From the NCBI GenBank assembly GCA_023229795.1, contig JALNYP010000002.1, positions 52,825 to 116,824 on the forward strand: 64,000 nt of DNA, given 5' to 3'. This DNA is from Syntrophobacterales bacterium. GTDB lineage: Bacteria > Desulfobacterota > Desulfobaccia > Desulfobaccales > 0-14-0-80-60-11. Positions 41,776 through 50,816 of this stretch are shown piece after piece (the first letter of the stretch is position 1; every line of letters starts with the position of its first letter). The translations under genes were made by a program, and so were the position numbers. Below the pieces are notes generated by a model. That model saw only the letters and a program-made list of their open reading frames with translations, had not been told where the DNA came from and ran no database searches.

Positions 41776-43854
41776 ATGTCCGGCAAAACCATGCAGATCC
41801 GCAATTTAGTACTAATTGGCCATGGGGGTTGCGGCAAAACCTCCCTGGCCGAAGCCCTCCTCTTTGGGGCGGGCGCCACCTCCCGGCTGGGGAAAGTGGA
41901 TGACGGCAGTTCGGTCCTGGATTACGAGCCTGAGGAAATTAAACGCAAGACCACCATCTCCACCGCCTTTCACCATTATCAGTGGAAAAAACATACGGTT
42001 TATCTGGCCGACACCCCCGGGGACGACAACTTCCTGGCGGACACCCGGGCCGCCCTCCATGTCGCGGACAGCGCCGTGGTGGTGGTGGACGCGGTGGACG
42101 GCGTCAAGGTGGGCACCGAAAAGGTCTGGGAGACCGCCAACCACTATAACCTGCCCCGCCTGGCCTTCATTAATAAAATGGACCGGGAGCGGGCCGATTT
42201 TCACCAGGCCCTCAAAGAAATCCGGGAAGTCCTCGAAGTTCAGGCTGTGCCCATCCAACTGCCCATCGGCCGGGAAGCCGGTTTCAAGGGCGTGGTGGAT
42301 TTGATCAGCCAGAAGGCCTATATGGCGGCCGGCGGCGGCAAAGTGGAAGCCGGACCCATTCCCGACGACTTGAAAGATGAGGTGGAGGTGCTCCGGGGCG
42401 ATCTCCTCAATTTCGCCGCGGAGAGTGACGATGCCCTCATCGAAAAATTTCTGGAAGAAGGGGAACTCACTTCGGAGGAAATTTACCAGGGACTTAGGGT
42501 CGGCACCCTGAAAGGGAGCTTCGTCCCGGTCCTATGCGGCGTGACCCAGAACCAGGCCGGCGCCGCCCTCTTACTGGATGCCATCAACTTTTTTCTCCCT
42601 GCCCCGGAAGATCGCGGCCAGATCAAAGGCCAGCATCCCACCTCGGGAGCGGAAGTGGCCGTGGACGCGGACCCGGATGGCCCCCTGGCCGCCCAGGTTT
42701 TCAAGACCGTGGCCGACCCCTATGCCGGCCGCCTGTCCATCTTTCGGATTTACTCGGGCACCATGGCCGCGGATTCCACCATCTTGAACGCCAATCGGGC
42801 CGTGCCGGAACGCTTCGGGCAGCTCTTCCTCCTGGAGGGCAAGGGCCAGAAGGCCGTGGCCAACTTGGGCCCCGGGGCCTTCGGGGCCGTGGCCAAACTG
42901 AAAGAGACGGTTACCGGTGATACCCTGACCGCCGAGGGCAAACCCCTGGTGCTGCCGGCCATCCCGTCTTCCCGCCCCATGGTCACCTTTGCCCTGGAGC
43001 CCAAGAAACAGGGGGAGGAAGATAAAGTCTTCTCCGCCTTCTCCAAGCTCATTGAAGAAGACCCCTCCCTGAACCTGACCCGCAACGCCGAGACCAAAGA
43101 AATCCTCCTGTCCGGCGTCGGCTCGGTCCATATAGAGGCCACCGCGGAAAAGCTGAAACGCAAATTCGGGGTCGAAGTCAACCTGAAGCCCCCCAAGGTG
43201 CCTTATCGGGAGACCATTAAGGGAAGCGTCAAGGTGCAGGGCAAATATAAGCGCCAATCCGGCGGCCGGGGCCAATACGGCGATACCTGGCTGGAAATGG
43301 AGCCCTTGCCCAAGGGCAGCGGTTTCGAGTTCGTGGACAAGATCGTGGGCGGCGCCATCCCCCGGCAGTACATCCCCTCGGTGGAAAAAGGCATTGCCGA
43401 AGCCAAGAATACCGGCATCCTAGCCGGCTTCCCGGTGGTGGATTTCCGGGTTTCCCTGTATGACGGCTCGTTCCATGACGTGGACTCTTCGGATATGGCC
43501 TTCAAAATCGCCGGCTCCATGGGCTTCAAGAAGGGCATGGAGCAGGCCAACCCCATCCTGCTGGAGCCGGTTATGAAGATGACGGTGACGGTGCCGGAGG
43601 AGAACATGGGGGATATTATCGGCGACCTCAACGGGCGCCGGGGCCGGGTGTTGGGCGTGGAAGCCCTGGGCAAGCAGCAGGTGATCACCGCGCACGTGCC
43701 CATGACCGAGGTGCTGCTCTACGCGCCGGATCTGATCTCCAAGACCGGCGGCCGGGGCACCTACGAGATGGAGTTCGACCACTACGAAGAGGTCCCGCCC
43801 CACCAGGCGGAAAAGATCATCGCCGAAGCCAGGGCCGCGCAGGAAAAAGAGTAA
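41776..43854 (+). CDS. EF-G-like translation GTPase (EF-G II type)
   Basis: 692 residues from ATG 41776. GTPase boxes: G1 GHGGCGKTS (canonical EF-G has AHxDAGKTT), DTPGDDNF and INKMDRE; the switch I region is atypical (EEIKRKTTIS instead of RGITI). Domains II-V follow, with SFHDVDSSDMAFKIAG in IV and GDIIGDLNGRRGRVLG in V, so the full EF-G plan is present. It belongs with EF-G paralogs whose ribosome role differs from translocation in ways not settled; it is not the main fusA, which would sit next to rps12/rps7 and tuf. It stands alone beside tRNA-Pro. Confidence 0.88.
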   Translation: MSGKTMQIRNLVLIGHGGCGKTSLAEALLFGAGATSRLGKVDDGSSVLDYEPEEIKRKTTISTAFHHYQWKKHTVYLADTPGDDNFLADTRAALHVADSAVVVVDAVDGVKVGTEKVWETANHYNLPRLAFINKMDRERADFHQALKEIREVLEVQAVPIQLPIGREAGFKGVVDLISQKAYMAAGGGKVEAGPIPDDLKDEVEVLRGDLLNFAAESDDALIEKFLEEGELTSEEIYQGLRVGTLKGSFVPVLCGVTQNQAGAALLLDAINFFLPAPEDRGQIKGQHPTSGAEVAVDADPDGPLAAQVFKTVADPYAGRLSIFRIYSGTMAADSTILNANRAVPERFGQLFLLEGKGQKAVANLGPGAFGAVAKLKETVTGDTLTAEGKPLVLPAIPSSRPMVTFALEPKKQGEEDKVFSAFSKLIEEDPSLNLTRNAETKEILLSGVGSVHIEATAEKLKRKFGVEVNLKPPKVPYRETIKGSVKVQGKYKRQSGGRGQYGDTWLEMEPLPKGSGFEFVDKIVGGAIPRQYIPSVEKGIAEAKNTGILAGFPVVDFRVSLYDGSFHDVDSSDMAFKIAGSMGFKKGMEQANPILLEPVMKMTVTVPEENMGDIIGDLNGRRGRVLGVEALGKQQVITAHVPMTEVLLYAPDLISKTGGRGTYEMEFDHYEEVPPHQAEKIIAEARAAQEKE

Positions 43855-44029
43855 TTTGATTTGAGGGGAGGGCTGGGGGCGGCAAGTCCTCCGCCCTCAC
43901 CTCAAACTCCCCTCCCAGCCCCCTGTCCTTAGGGTGGCACCGGCGCCCCGCCGGTGTTTCACGAACGGGGCCTAGGAAAACCTCAGGTGGGCTCATTACT
44001 CATGCCCCCACATGGACCAATCATAAAAT

Positions 44030-44521
44030 ATGAAGAAAACCCCCAATAAAAAAATCGCTCCCGGCCGCCTGGTGGCGGTCTCGGTCAGCGACCGCAAGGG
44101 CGTGGTCAAACACAACGTGCCCGAGGCCCGGCTGCTGGTGGACCACGGCCTCGCTGGCGACGCCCACGCCGAAGGCGGCATTCGCCAGGTGAGCCTGTTG
44201 GCCCAGGAGTCCATCGACAAAATGGTGGCCGCGGGCGCCAAGGTCAAGGCCGGCGATTTTGCCGAGAACCTCACGGTCCAGGGCCTCGAGGTCATGTGCC
44301 TGCCGGTGGGAACCCGCTTGAAGGTGGGGAGCGAGGTCGAGATGGAAATTACTCAGATCGGCAAGACCTGCCACGCGGGCTGCGCCATCCGGCAGTTGGT
44401 GGGCGACTGCGTCATGCCCCGGGAAGGGGTCTTTGCCCGGGTGCTGAAGGAAGGCGTGGTGAAGCCCGGCGATATCATTGAGGTGACGGATGTTCCGAGT
44501 GGGGATTCTGACCGTCAGTGA
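44030..44521 (+). CDS. MOSC-domain protein
   Basis: 163 residues, one MOSC domain: GLAGDAHA, RQVSLLAQESID, GDFAENLTVQGLE, TQIGKTCHAGCAIRQ with the conserved cysteine, and REGVFARVLKEG. MOSC proteins handle sulfur carried on molybdenum cofactor. The gene overlaps the next one by 32 bases, and that product is also a molybdenum-cofactor enzyme, so a joint role in cofactor maturation is likely. Start at ATG 44030; the local ribosome site is weak. Confidence 0.9.
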   Translation: MKKTPNKKIAPGRLVAVSVSDRKGVVKHNVPEARLLVDHGLAGDAHAEGGIRQVSLLAQESIDKMVAAGAKVKAGDFAENLTVQGLEVMCLPVGTRLKVGSEVEMEITQIGKTCHAGCAIRQLVGDCVMPREGVFARVLKEGVVKPGDIIEVTDVPSGDSDRQ

Positions 44522-44981
44522 CAAGGGGCACGCGGGCGAGCGGCAGGATACCGCTGGGCCCGAGTTGGGCCGGCTGCTGGACCCCGGCTGTTTTCAAGTG
44601 GCCGCGTATCAGGTGGTCCCGGATGAGCATGAGGCCATCGTGGCCCAATTGGTGGCCTGGAGCGACGATGACGGCCTTGACCTGATCCTGACTACCGGGG
44701 GCACGGGCCTAACCCCCCGGGATATTACCCCGGAGGCCACGCTGGCTGTGGCTCATCGCCTGGTGCCGGGGATGACCGAAGCCATGCGGGCTGCGTCCCT
44801 CGCCATCACTCCCCACGCCATGCTGTCCCGCGCGGTGGCGGTGATCCGGGGCGCTACTCTGATCATCAACCTGCCCGGCAGCCCCAAAGGGGCCCGAGAG
44901 AATCTCATGGTCATTACCGCGGCCCTGCCCCATGCCCTGGAAAAACTCCGGGGCAGCCCGGCGGAGTGCGGCGCGCCGTAA
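44490..44981 (+). CDS. mog: Molybdopterin adenylyltransferase-like protein (Mog/MoaB)
   Basis: 163 residues. GILTVSDKGHAGERQDTAGPEL, LILTTGGTGLTPRDITPEA with the TGGTG loop, and IINLPGSPKGARENL are the Mog/MoaB/MoeA-type binding signatures. It activates molybdopterin with AMP before metal insertion. Overlap with the MOSC gene (32 bases) suggests coupled translation. A strong terminator follows at 45157. Confidence 0.92.
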   Translation: MFRVGILTVSDKGHAGERQDTAGPELGRLLDPGCFQVAAYQVVPDEHEAIVAQLVAWSDDDGLDLILTTGGTGLTPRDITPEATLAVAHRLVPGMTEAMRAASLAITPHAMLSRAVAVIRGATLIINLPGSPKGARENLMVITAALPHALEKLRGSPAECGAP

Positions 44982-45156
44982 AAACCGTTTTCGGTTTGCA
45001 GTTTTCGGTTTTCGGTAAAATAATAAATGATATCAATGAGATAAGTAATGGATTGGTTGTATTTGAAAATGGACTCGGTATAAAAGCTTGGGGGGGGAGG
45101 GCAGGGCTTTGAGCTCAACTTACCCCAGAAAAATCGTTTTTCGGGAAGTGAAGGGT

Positions 45157-45186
45157 AGGGGCGGGTTTGACACCCGCCCCTTTTTT
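45157..45186 (+). terminator. Rho-independent terminator after mog
   Basis: AGGGGCGGGT and ACCCGCCCCT form a 10-base stem around TTGAC and are followed by TTTTTT. It lies about 175 bases past the mog stop. It also lies close to the end of the convergent gene at 45216. Confidence 0.8.
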
Positions 45187-45215
45187 GGTGTTTGAACCGA
45201 TGCTGACAAATATTG

Positions 45216-45593
45216 TTATGGCACTTCAGGGTTTTCGTCGATGCCGCCGGGTTGGTCCGGGGTGGCGACGACACAAGAACCTTTGATTCTCTCCCGGATG
45301 GCCTGGATGGCCTGGTAGTTTTTCTCTTTCCGCTCTTTCAATTCCTTGGCTTTTTGCACCGCGGCGTTGACTTCGGGCGCGGTCAGGGGGTTGGCTTCGC
45401 CAGCCTCCAGGGCCTTAAAGGTCTGGTCGCCCAGTTTGCCCAGGGCGCACTTGAGTTTTTGCTGCTGCCAGCACGCCAGGCCATAGCGGCCCAGGATCTT
45501 AAGCCGCCGCCCCAGGTTGACTGCGAAAGTCGCGCTGGTGCACCAGGTTTTTTTAAGGCCGGAAGCCGCCTTCTCGTTCATTTCCGCGCTCAT
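45216..45593 (-). CDS. Protein of unknown function, 125 aa
   Basis: Start at ATG 45593 with AGGAGG upstream. Helical, with AASGLKKTWCTSATFAVNLGRRLKILGRYG, then KLKCALGKLGDQTFKALEAGE and a Lys/Glu-rich coiled region; three or four cysteines. No signal peptide, no motif I can name. Terminator-flanked on its 3' side. Possibly lineage-specific. Confidence 0.65.
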   Translation of the reverse strand: MSAEMNEKAASGLKKTWCTSATFAVNLGRRLKILGRYGLACWQQQKLKCALGKLGDQTFKALEAGEANPLTAPEVNAAVQKAKELKERKEKNYQAIQAIRERIKGSCVVATPDQPGGIDENPEVP

Positions 45594-45715
45594 TATGGTC
45601 CTCCTGTGCAAGAATGGGCTGGAGATGCGCCGGCCCTGACTGGATTATAGGCTATTTTATTAATATAAGAATAACTTGCGGCAGATGCAATGCAGGTATG
45701 AGCTGAAAATTGCCC

Positions 45716-46186
45716 TTAATCCTCTGCGGCCGGGTTCTCCAAAAGGTCCCGCAGGGCGCCGGTGATTCCCTGGATATGGCTGCCGGGCCAGTAGAGGCGA
45801 TGGCAGCGGGGGCACTCGTAGAATTGCCGCTGGTAATGGAAGACGTATTCGGGCACCCGGTCCTGGACCAGATCCCGGTCCACCGGCGCGAGGGGCTCGT
45901 TGCAATGACTGCAGCGGCTCAGGGGCTTGAGGTCCCGGGCCGAGAGGCCCAGGCGGCGGAACACTTCGGTGAGTTGGCCTTCGGGGTCGGGGGAGGTGAG
46001 CACCAGAAGGTCCGGGCGGGGCAGGCGGTGGCCGGTCTCCTGGCGGGTCAGAATATGGGTCCGGGGACGGGGAGGCGGCCAGGTGGCGGGCTGGTCGGGG
46101 GCCAGGCGCACCAGGACGGCGTCGAAGCCGCAGAAGCGCAGCCATTTGGCCAGGCCGCCCAGGGGCTGATCCACTAGAAATTTCAT
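45716..46186 (-). CDS. Mut7-C/DUF82-type RNase-like protein
   Basis: 156 residues. The N-terminal part reads FLVDQPLGGLAKWLRFCGFDAVLV, with the conserved Asp of the PIN-like nuclease fold and the G-x-L-A-x-W-L-R signature, then ILTRQETG; the C-terminal part is a zinc ribbon, CSHCNEPL and CPRCHRLYWPGSH. This is the Mut7-C (COG1656) family, thought to act on RNA. It is cytoplasmic and lies alone between two repeat clusters. Confidence 0.88.
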   Translation of the reverse strand: MKFLVDQPLGGLAKWLRFCGFDAVLVRLAPDQPATWPPPRPRTHILTRQETGHRLPRPDLLVLTSPDPEGQLTEVFRRLGLSARDLKPLSRCSHCNEPLAPVDRDLVQDRVPEYVFHYQRQFYECPRCHRLYWPGSHIQGITGALRDLLENPAAED

Positions 46187-46223
46187 CGAGCTTGCCTTAA
46201 AGCGGGTATAAATGAAAAGAGCT

Positions 46224-46438
46224 GGTGCGCAGGGCGCACCCTACACGAGTTATACGTAATCCCCGGCCACATTGGGGGAGAGGGGATGGAGATGGACCCC
46301 TTTTTTATAGGCAATCCGGAACCTGCCACGATTTCGATGTTTCGGGGCGCGAGGTGGTGGGCCGTGCCCACCCTACATCTTGCTTATGACCTTGAAGCCG
46401 GCGTAAGGGAAAAGCATGGTGCGCAGAGCGCACCCTAC
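46224..46438. repeat. Cluster of three palindromic intergenic repeats
   Basis: GGTGCGCAGGGCGCACCCTAC at 46224-46244, GGTGGGCCGTGCCCACC at 46356-46372 (followed by CTAC) and GGTGCGCAGAGCGCACC at 46418-46434 (followed by CTAC). All have the same orientation, with a palindrome followed by CTAC, within 215 bases between the Mut7-C and LolB-like genes. Confidence 0.75.
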
Positions 46439-46442
46439 ACGG

Positions 46443-47231
46443 CTACTTCCCCAGGGGGGCTACGGCTATGCCGGGCGGCGGCGTCAGGGTCAGATCGGCC
46501 GGGGTCAGGGGCGGATTGAGCTTCAGCTCGCCGTAAACCAGGCGCAGTTCCATCTTGGGGGTGGTGGTCTTCAGGGTGATCTTCTCGGGCAGGTCCGGCG
46601 CGAGGGCCCCGAAGTTGCTCAATTCCGCGGTAAAGCGGGGCTCGGGGGCGCCGCCGAACCACTCTTCCTGGACCGGATTGAAGCCCTGGGCCTCCACCCA
46701 GAGGCGTTCGGCCAGCTTGCCGTCTTTTTGCCACTCCAGCAGGTAGCGGCCGCTCGCGGCCTGGTACTCAAAACGGTCAGGGTTGCCCGGACTCAGGGGC
46801 AGGGACCCCACCAGCAGGCGCAGGGTTTGGGGCAGGCCGACGGTGGGAGGAATAAAGGCCGCCAGGTTCCGGGGCGTGGCCGGGCCTTTAAACAGCTTGT
46901 TCTCCCTGGGTGAGAGCACCTGGACTTCGCTGCCGTCGGTGGCGAAGCTCAGGATCGTGCGTCCCAGGAAATCCAGGATATCCACCTTGAGACTGGCCGG
47001 CAATTGTCCGGCGAGCAAGGCCGTGCCGGAATAATTCTGTTGGGGGGACAGGAAGGTGATGCGGCCCTTGGCCTGGAAGGCCTTGACCCGCTGTTGCCGG
47101 GCCTGGAGCCGGGAGAGCAGTTCCTCCGAAGAGGTGATCACCGCCGCGGGCGGAGCCGGCGGCAGGGCCCGGCAGCCGGTCAGCCACAGGAGCGCCAGAA
47201 GCGCCGGCCAGCAAAAGCGCCGCAGTTTCAC
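46443..47231 (-). CDS. Outer-membrane lipoprotein, LolB/DUF4292-like
   Basis: 262 residues. Lipobox WLTGC puts the lipidated Cys at position 20. The mature part resembles LolB-like folds: LLSRLQARQQRVKAFQAKGRITFLS, YSGTALLAGQLPASLKVDILDFLGRTILSF, and closing strands around LSNFGALAPDLPEKITL. It might receive lipoproteins at the outer membrane or be a related lipid binder. Its ATG overlaps the stop of the TPR lipoprotein gene by four bases, so both are made together. Confidence 0.8.
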   Translation of the reverse strand: MKLRRFCWPALLALLWLTGCRALPPAPPAAVITSSEELLSRLQARQQRVKAFQAKGRITFLSPQQNYSGTALLAGQLPASLKVDILDFLGRTILSFATDGSEVQVLSPRENKLFKGPATPRNLAAFIPPTVGLPQTLRLLVGSLPLSPGNPDRFEYQAASGRYLLEWQKDGKLAERLWVEAQGFNPVQEEWFGGAPEPRFTAELSNFGALAPDLPEKITLKTTTPKMELRLVYGELKLNPPLTPADLTLTPPPGIAVAPLGK

Positions 47232-48964
47232 TTGCCCGTCTCCCGCATAAATGATTCGAGGTTATTGATTTTTTTCCGCAATCCGGTGATATCGGCATTT
47301 TCCAGGGTTAGGGCCCGGCGGTAGAGGCGCAAGGCGTCCCGGTACCGCTTCTGCTGGTAATAGGCATCCGCCAAATGCTCGGCCACGGTGCCATCCCCGG
47401 GCATGATGCGATGGGCCCGTTCAAGTTCGACCACCGCTTTGTCATATTGGCCCTTCTTATAGAATACCCACCCCAGGCTGTCGACGATATGGCCGCTGTT
47501 GGGCTTGGCCCGCAGCGCCTCCCGGACCAGGCGTTCGGCCTCGTCCAGATTGGTGCCGCCTTCGGCATAGGTATAACCCAGGAAATTCAGGGCATCGGGG
47601 TTATTGGGGTCCAGTTCCAGGACTTTTTTAATCTGATCGATGCTTTCCTGGCGCTTATGCTGCTTTTCATAGAGCACCGCCAGGCGGAAGTGAATTTCCG
47701 ATGGCCGGTCAACCTTGCCCAGCCCCGCCTTGAGGGCCTGGATAGCCCGATCCCACTGGCTTTCTTCTTCGTACAAAAAGGAACTGGTGAGATAGATTTC
47801 CTCCCGGTTCGGGAACTGAGTCAGGAGTTCATCGACGATCTGGCGAGCCCGGGCTTTTTCTCCAATTTGGAAGGAGAGATAGGCCATGCGCAGGCGCGCC
47901 TGGACATAATTCTCGGATTGCCGGTCCACCATTTGATATTCCCGGACGGCCGCCGGCAGATCGCCTTTTTCTTCAAGGCCCATGGCGATGAAGTAGCGGG
48001 CCCGTTCCTGGTAGCGAGGCAGGGTTAAGAGGGGACGCAGCAGGCGGATGGCATCGTCCGGCAGTTTCTGTTCCAGGCAGATCAGGGCAATGTTGAAGTC
48101 GGCGCCGGGATCATTCTTTTCCAGGTCCCTGATCTTGGCGAAGGCCTTTTGGGCATCGCCGTAGCGGTTCATCACCAGGTAGATGCGGCCGATCCCGGCC
48201 CAGGCCCGGCTGTTGCGGGGTTGGGTGCGCAGGACGCGGCGGTAGATGGCCAGGGCCCGCGTGTATTGGTGCTCGCGTTCCAGGACAACTGCCAGGTCAA
48301 ACAGGGCCGGGACGAATTTGGGGTCCATGGTGAGGACCCGGAGGAATTCCTTTTTCGCCTCAGCCGGGTGATCGATTTCCAGGTAGATGCGGCCCAAGTA
48401 GTAGTACCCTACTACCAGTTGGGGGTCCAGGCGCAGGAGTTCCTGAATGGTGCGGATGGCTTTGGGGTAGCGCCGCTGCTGGGCGTAGAGGGTGGCCAGG
48501 AAGAGGCGGGCTTCCCGGTTTTCCGGATCCAACTGGAGGATACGTTCATATTCCCGGGTGGCCTCGCTCAACTGGTTCAGGCCCACGTGGAGGCCGGCCA
48601 GGAGAAAATAGGCTTCTTGCTGTTTGGGGTCTAACTTTAAGGCTTTTTCAGCGTGGGCCAGGGCCTGTTTGACATCCCCCTGGCGCTGGTAGAGGGAGGC
48701 CAACTCCATTTCCATGAGGGGAGAATCGGGGTCGTTTTTCAGGGCCTCCTCATATTCCTGAGTGGCCCCGGCCACGTCATCGGCGGCCAGCAGTTGTTGA
48801 GCCTTGAGAAAGTGGTAATAGGCCAGACTTTTGGCAGTATCCGACGGCTGGGAGGCCTCGGACCCGGACAGCGGCCGACCGAGAGAGGCGCAGCCCAGGA
48901 GCGCGAGAGACAGGGACAATCCCAGGATCCCATACAGCCAAAGGCGGAGCCGGGAGTTACTCAT
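47228..48964 (-). CDS. TPR-repeat lipoprotein
   Basis: 578 residues from ATG 48964. A signal peptide with lipobox LALLGC (Cys near position 20) is followed by about 13 tetratricopeptide repeats covering nearly the whole protein (for example AYYHFLKAQQLLAADDVAGA, YLGRIYLEIDHPAEAKKEFL, VDSLGWVFYKKGQYDKAVVE). It should be a scaffold on a membrane surface in the periplasm, in the manner of PilW- or BamD-like helpers. It is translationally coupled to a LolB-like lipoprotein, which points to a role in outer-membrane lipoprotein or polymer handling. The rpoH-type gene ends 68 bases upstream on the same strand. Confidence 0.88.
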   Translation of the reverse strand: MSNSRLRLWLYGILGLSLSLALLGCASLGRPLSGSEASQPSDTAKSLAYYHFLKAQQLLAADDVAGATQEYEEALKNDPDSPLMEMELASLYQRQGDVKQALAHAEKALKLDPKQQEAYFLLAGLHVGLNQLSEATREYERILQLDPENREARLFLATLYAQQRRYPKAIRTIQELLRLDPQLVVGYYYLGRIYLEIDHPAEAKKEFLRVLTMDPKFVPALFDLAVVLEREHQYTRALAIYRRVLRTQPRNSRAWAGIGRIYLVMNRYGDAQKAFAKIRDLEKNDPGADFNIALICLEQKLPDDAIRLLRPLLTLPRYQERARYFIAMGLEEKGDLPAAVREYQMVDRQSENYVQARLRMAYLSFQIGEKARARQIVDELLTQFPNREEIYLTSSFLYEEESQWDRAIQALKAGLGKVDRPSEIHFRLAVLYEKQHKRQESIDQIKKVLELDPNNPDALNFLGYTYAEGGTNLDEAERLVREALRAKPNSGHIVDSLGWVFYKKGQYDKAVVELERAHRIMPGDGTVAEHLADAYYQQKRYRDALRLYRRALTLENADITGLRKKINNLESFMRETGK

Positions 48965-49031
48965 GGAAAAAATTCGGTGCAATCCGTTGCCTCGTTGTCT
49001 AGCAAAGCCGGTGCCGAGGAGGCGCCCCCGC

Positions 49032-50006
49032 CTAATCACCCATGGGGGTGCGGTAATCCTCCCAGTCAGCGATTTCGTTTTTGAGATATTGGCGTAATCT
49101 TTTAATCAGCCGGTCTTCGATCTGCCGCACCCGCTCCCGGGAGATCTGATGGCGAGCTCCGATTTCCTGAAGAGTCATCGGCTTTTCCGCCAGCAGCCGT
49201 AAATCTAAGATATCCAGTTCCTTATCATTGAGTTCGCCGCGAAATTCCTGGAGCTTCTGGCGGAACATGTCCTTCAGCTCGGCCTGGGCCAACACTTCTT
49301 CTACCTGGGGATCGGTGGAGGGTAAAAAATTCTTATGATATTCATCGGAGCCATCCTTCAAGGGGGCGTCCAGAGACAGCTCCCACCCTCCCAGGCGCTG
49401 GTCCATCTCGATGACTTCTTCTTCCCGCACGTTCAGGGCCTCGGCCAACATCTTGGGACCCGGCTCAAACCCCTGGGCCCGAAGTTTTTCCTTTTCCCGT
49501 TTCAGGTTGTAAAACAATTTGCGTTGAGACTGGGTGGTGCCGATCTTCACCAGCTTCCAGTTATCCATGATGAATTTGAGGATGTACGCTTTGATCCAGA
49601 AAGAGGCATAGTAGGAGAGTTTGATGCCCCGGTAAGGGTCGAACTTCTTGATGGCGTGCATGAGACCGATGTTGCCTTCCTGGATCAGGTCCAGCAGGTT
49701 TTTCATCCAGTACTTCTGGAACTCCAGGGCGATCTTGATCACCAGCCTCAGGTTACTGGTGATCAGATGGGAGGCGGTGTCCCGGTCGCCGGTCTCATGG
49801 TAAAAGGTGGTGAGGGATTTTTCCTCCTCCGGAGTAAGCAGGGCGTAGCGATTCGCCTCGCGGATATAGCGCTGCACCAGATCGAGATCGGCGGGAATCG
49901 GCAGAGCGGCCTCGGGCTCTTCTTTTTCTTCCTCGATCTCGGGCTCCAGAATATCCGGCAGCTCTTCCGGAAGCTCGGTGAAAGGCCTGTCGAAGGGATC
50001 GCTCAA
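49032..50006 (-). CDS. rpoH: RNA polymerase sigma factor RpoH-type (sigma32)
   Basis: 324 residues. Region 1.2/2: RYIREANRYALLTPEEE, LRLVIKIALEFQKYW, DLIQEGNIGLMHAIKKFDP and LSYYASFWIKAYILKFI. The segment QRKLFYNLKREKEKL is the RpoH box. Region 4 ends DLRLLAEKPMTLQEIGARH and SRERVRQIEDRLIKRLRQYL. It directs the heat-shock genes. An acidic N-terminal tail of about 35 residues is added compared with the enterobacterial protein. The hisF stop lies 31 bases upstream. No regulatory site is visible in the short gap. Confidence 0.92.
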   Translation of the reverse strand: MSDPFDRPFTELPEELPDILEPEIEEEKEEPEAALPIPADLDLVQRYIREANRYALLTPEEEKSLTTFYHETGDRDTASHLITSNLRLVIKIALEFQKYWMKNLLDLIQEGNIGLMHAIKKFDPYRGIKLSYYASFWIKAYILKFIMDNWKLVKIGTTQSQRKLFYNLKREKEKLRAQGFEPGPKMLAEALNVREEEVIEMDQRLGGWELSLDAPLKDGSDEYHKNFLPSTDPQVEEVLAQAELKDMFRQKLQEFRGELNDKELDILDLRLLAEKPMTLQEIGARHQISRERVRQIEDRLIKRLRQYLKNEIADWEDYRTPMGD

Positions 50007-50036
50007 TGGCTTGTTCCTGAAAGGAGGCTCCGGCCT

Positions 50037-50816
50037 TTACCAGGCCAGGCGAACCGGGATCTGGCGCTCGGCCAGGTAATCTTTAATTCCTGCGATGGTA
50101 TAAGTGCCGTAATGGACCATGGAAGCAATGAGCGCGGCATCCGCCCGTCCCTGGGTGAGCACCTCATAGAGGTGGCCGGGGGTGCCGGCGCCGCCCGAGG
50201 CAATCACCGGGATGGGCACGGCCTCCGAGATCATCCGGGTGAGGGTCAGTTCATAACCGGCCTGAGTACCGTCGGCGTCAATGGAATTGAGGCAGATTTC
50301 CCCGGCACCCAGACGGACCGCCTCTTGGGCCCACCAGAGCGCGTCGATCCCCATGGGCTTGCGGCCGCCCTGAATCACCATCTCATAGCCCGAGGGAATG
50401 GCCGGGCTCGGGCCCACCCGCTTGACATCCATGCCCAAGACGATGCATTGGCTGCCGAAGGCCTGGGCCCCGGCGGAGATCAAAGCCGGATCGAGAATGG
50501 CGGCGGAGTTGACGCTGACCTTTTCGGCCCCGGCCAGGAGCACGTCCCGCATGTCGTTCAAATTACGGATGCCGCCGCCTACCGAGAAGGGGATGAAGAT
50601 CTCGGCGGCGACGCGGCGGACCACGTCGATCATGATATTGCGGCGATCGCTGGACGCGGTGATGTCGTAGAACACCAGTTCATCGGCTCCGGCTTCATAG
50701 TAGTGCCGAGCCATGGCCACCGGATCGCCGATATCCACGTTATTCTTGAATTTGATCCCCTTGGTGGTCCGGCCGTCCCGGACGTCCAGGCAGGGGATGA
50801 TGCGTTTACTCAGCAT
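50037..50816 (-). CDS. hisF: Imidazole glycerol phosphate synthase, cyclase subunit
   Basis: 259 residues, one (beta/alpha)8 barrel. MLSKRIIPCLDVRDGRTTKGIKF carries the first catalytic Asp; the second is in IVLGMDVKRVG. Phosphate grips are PFSVGGGIRN, IASGGAGTPGHL. It makes imidazole glycerol phosphate and AICAR with ammonia from HisH, the product of the gene immediately upstream, whose stop overlaps by 11 bases. Confidence 0.95.
   Translation of the reverse strand: MLSKRIIPCLDVRDGRTTKGIKFKNNVDIGDPVAMARHYYEAGADELVFYDITASSDRRNIMIDVVRRVAAEIFIPFSVGGGIRNLNDMRDVLLAGAEKVSVNSAAILDPALISAGAQAFGSQCIVLGMDVKRVGPSPAIPSGYEMVIQGGRKPMGIDALWWAQEAVRLGAGEICLNSIDADGTQAGYELTLTRMISEAVPIPVIASGGAGTPGHLYEVLTQGRADAALIASMVHYGTYTIAGIKDYLAERQIPVRLAW

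Noticed and set aside
43858..43930. Terminator after the EF-G-like gene
   Set aside because: The repeats there are mostly direct or mirror copies rather than inverted; only a weak GGGCGG/CCGCCC pair without T-run.
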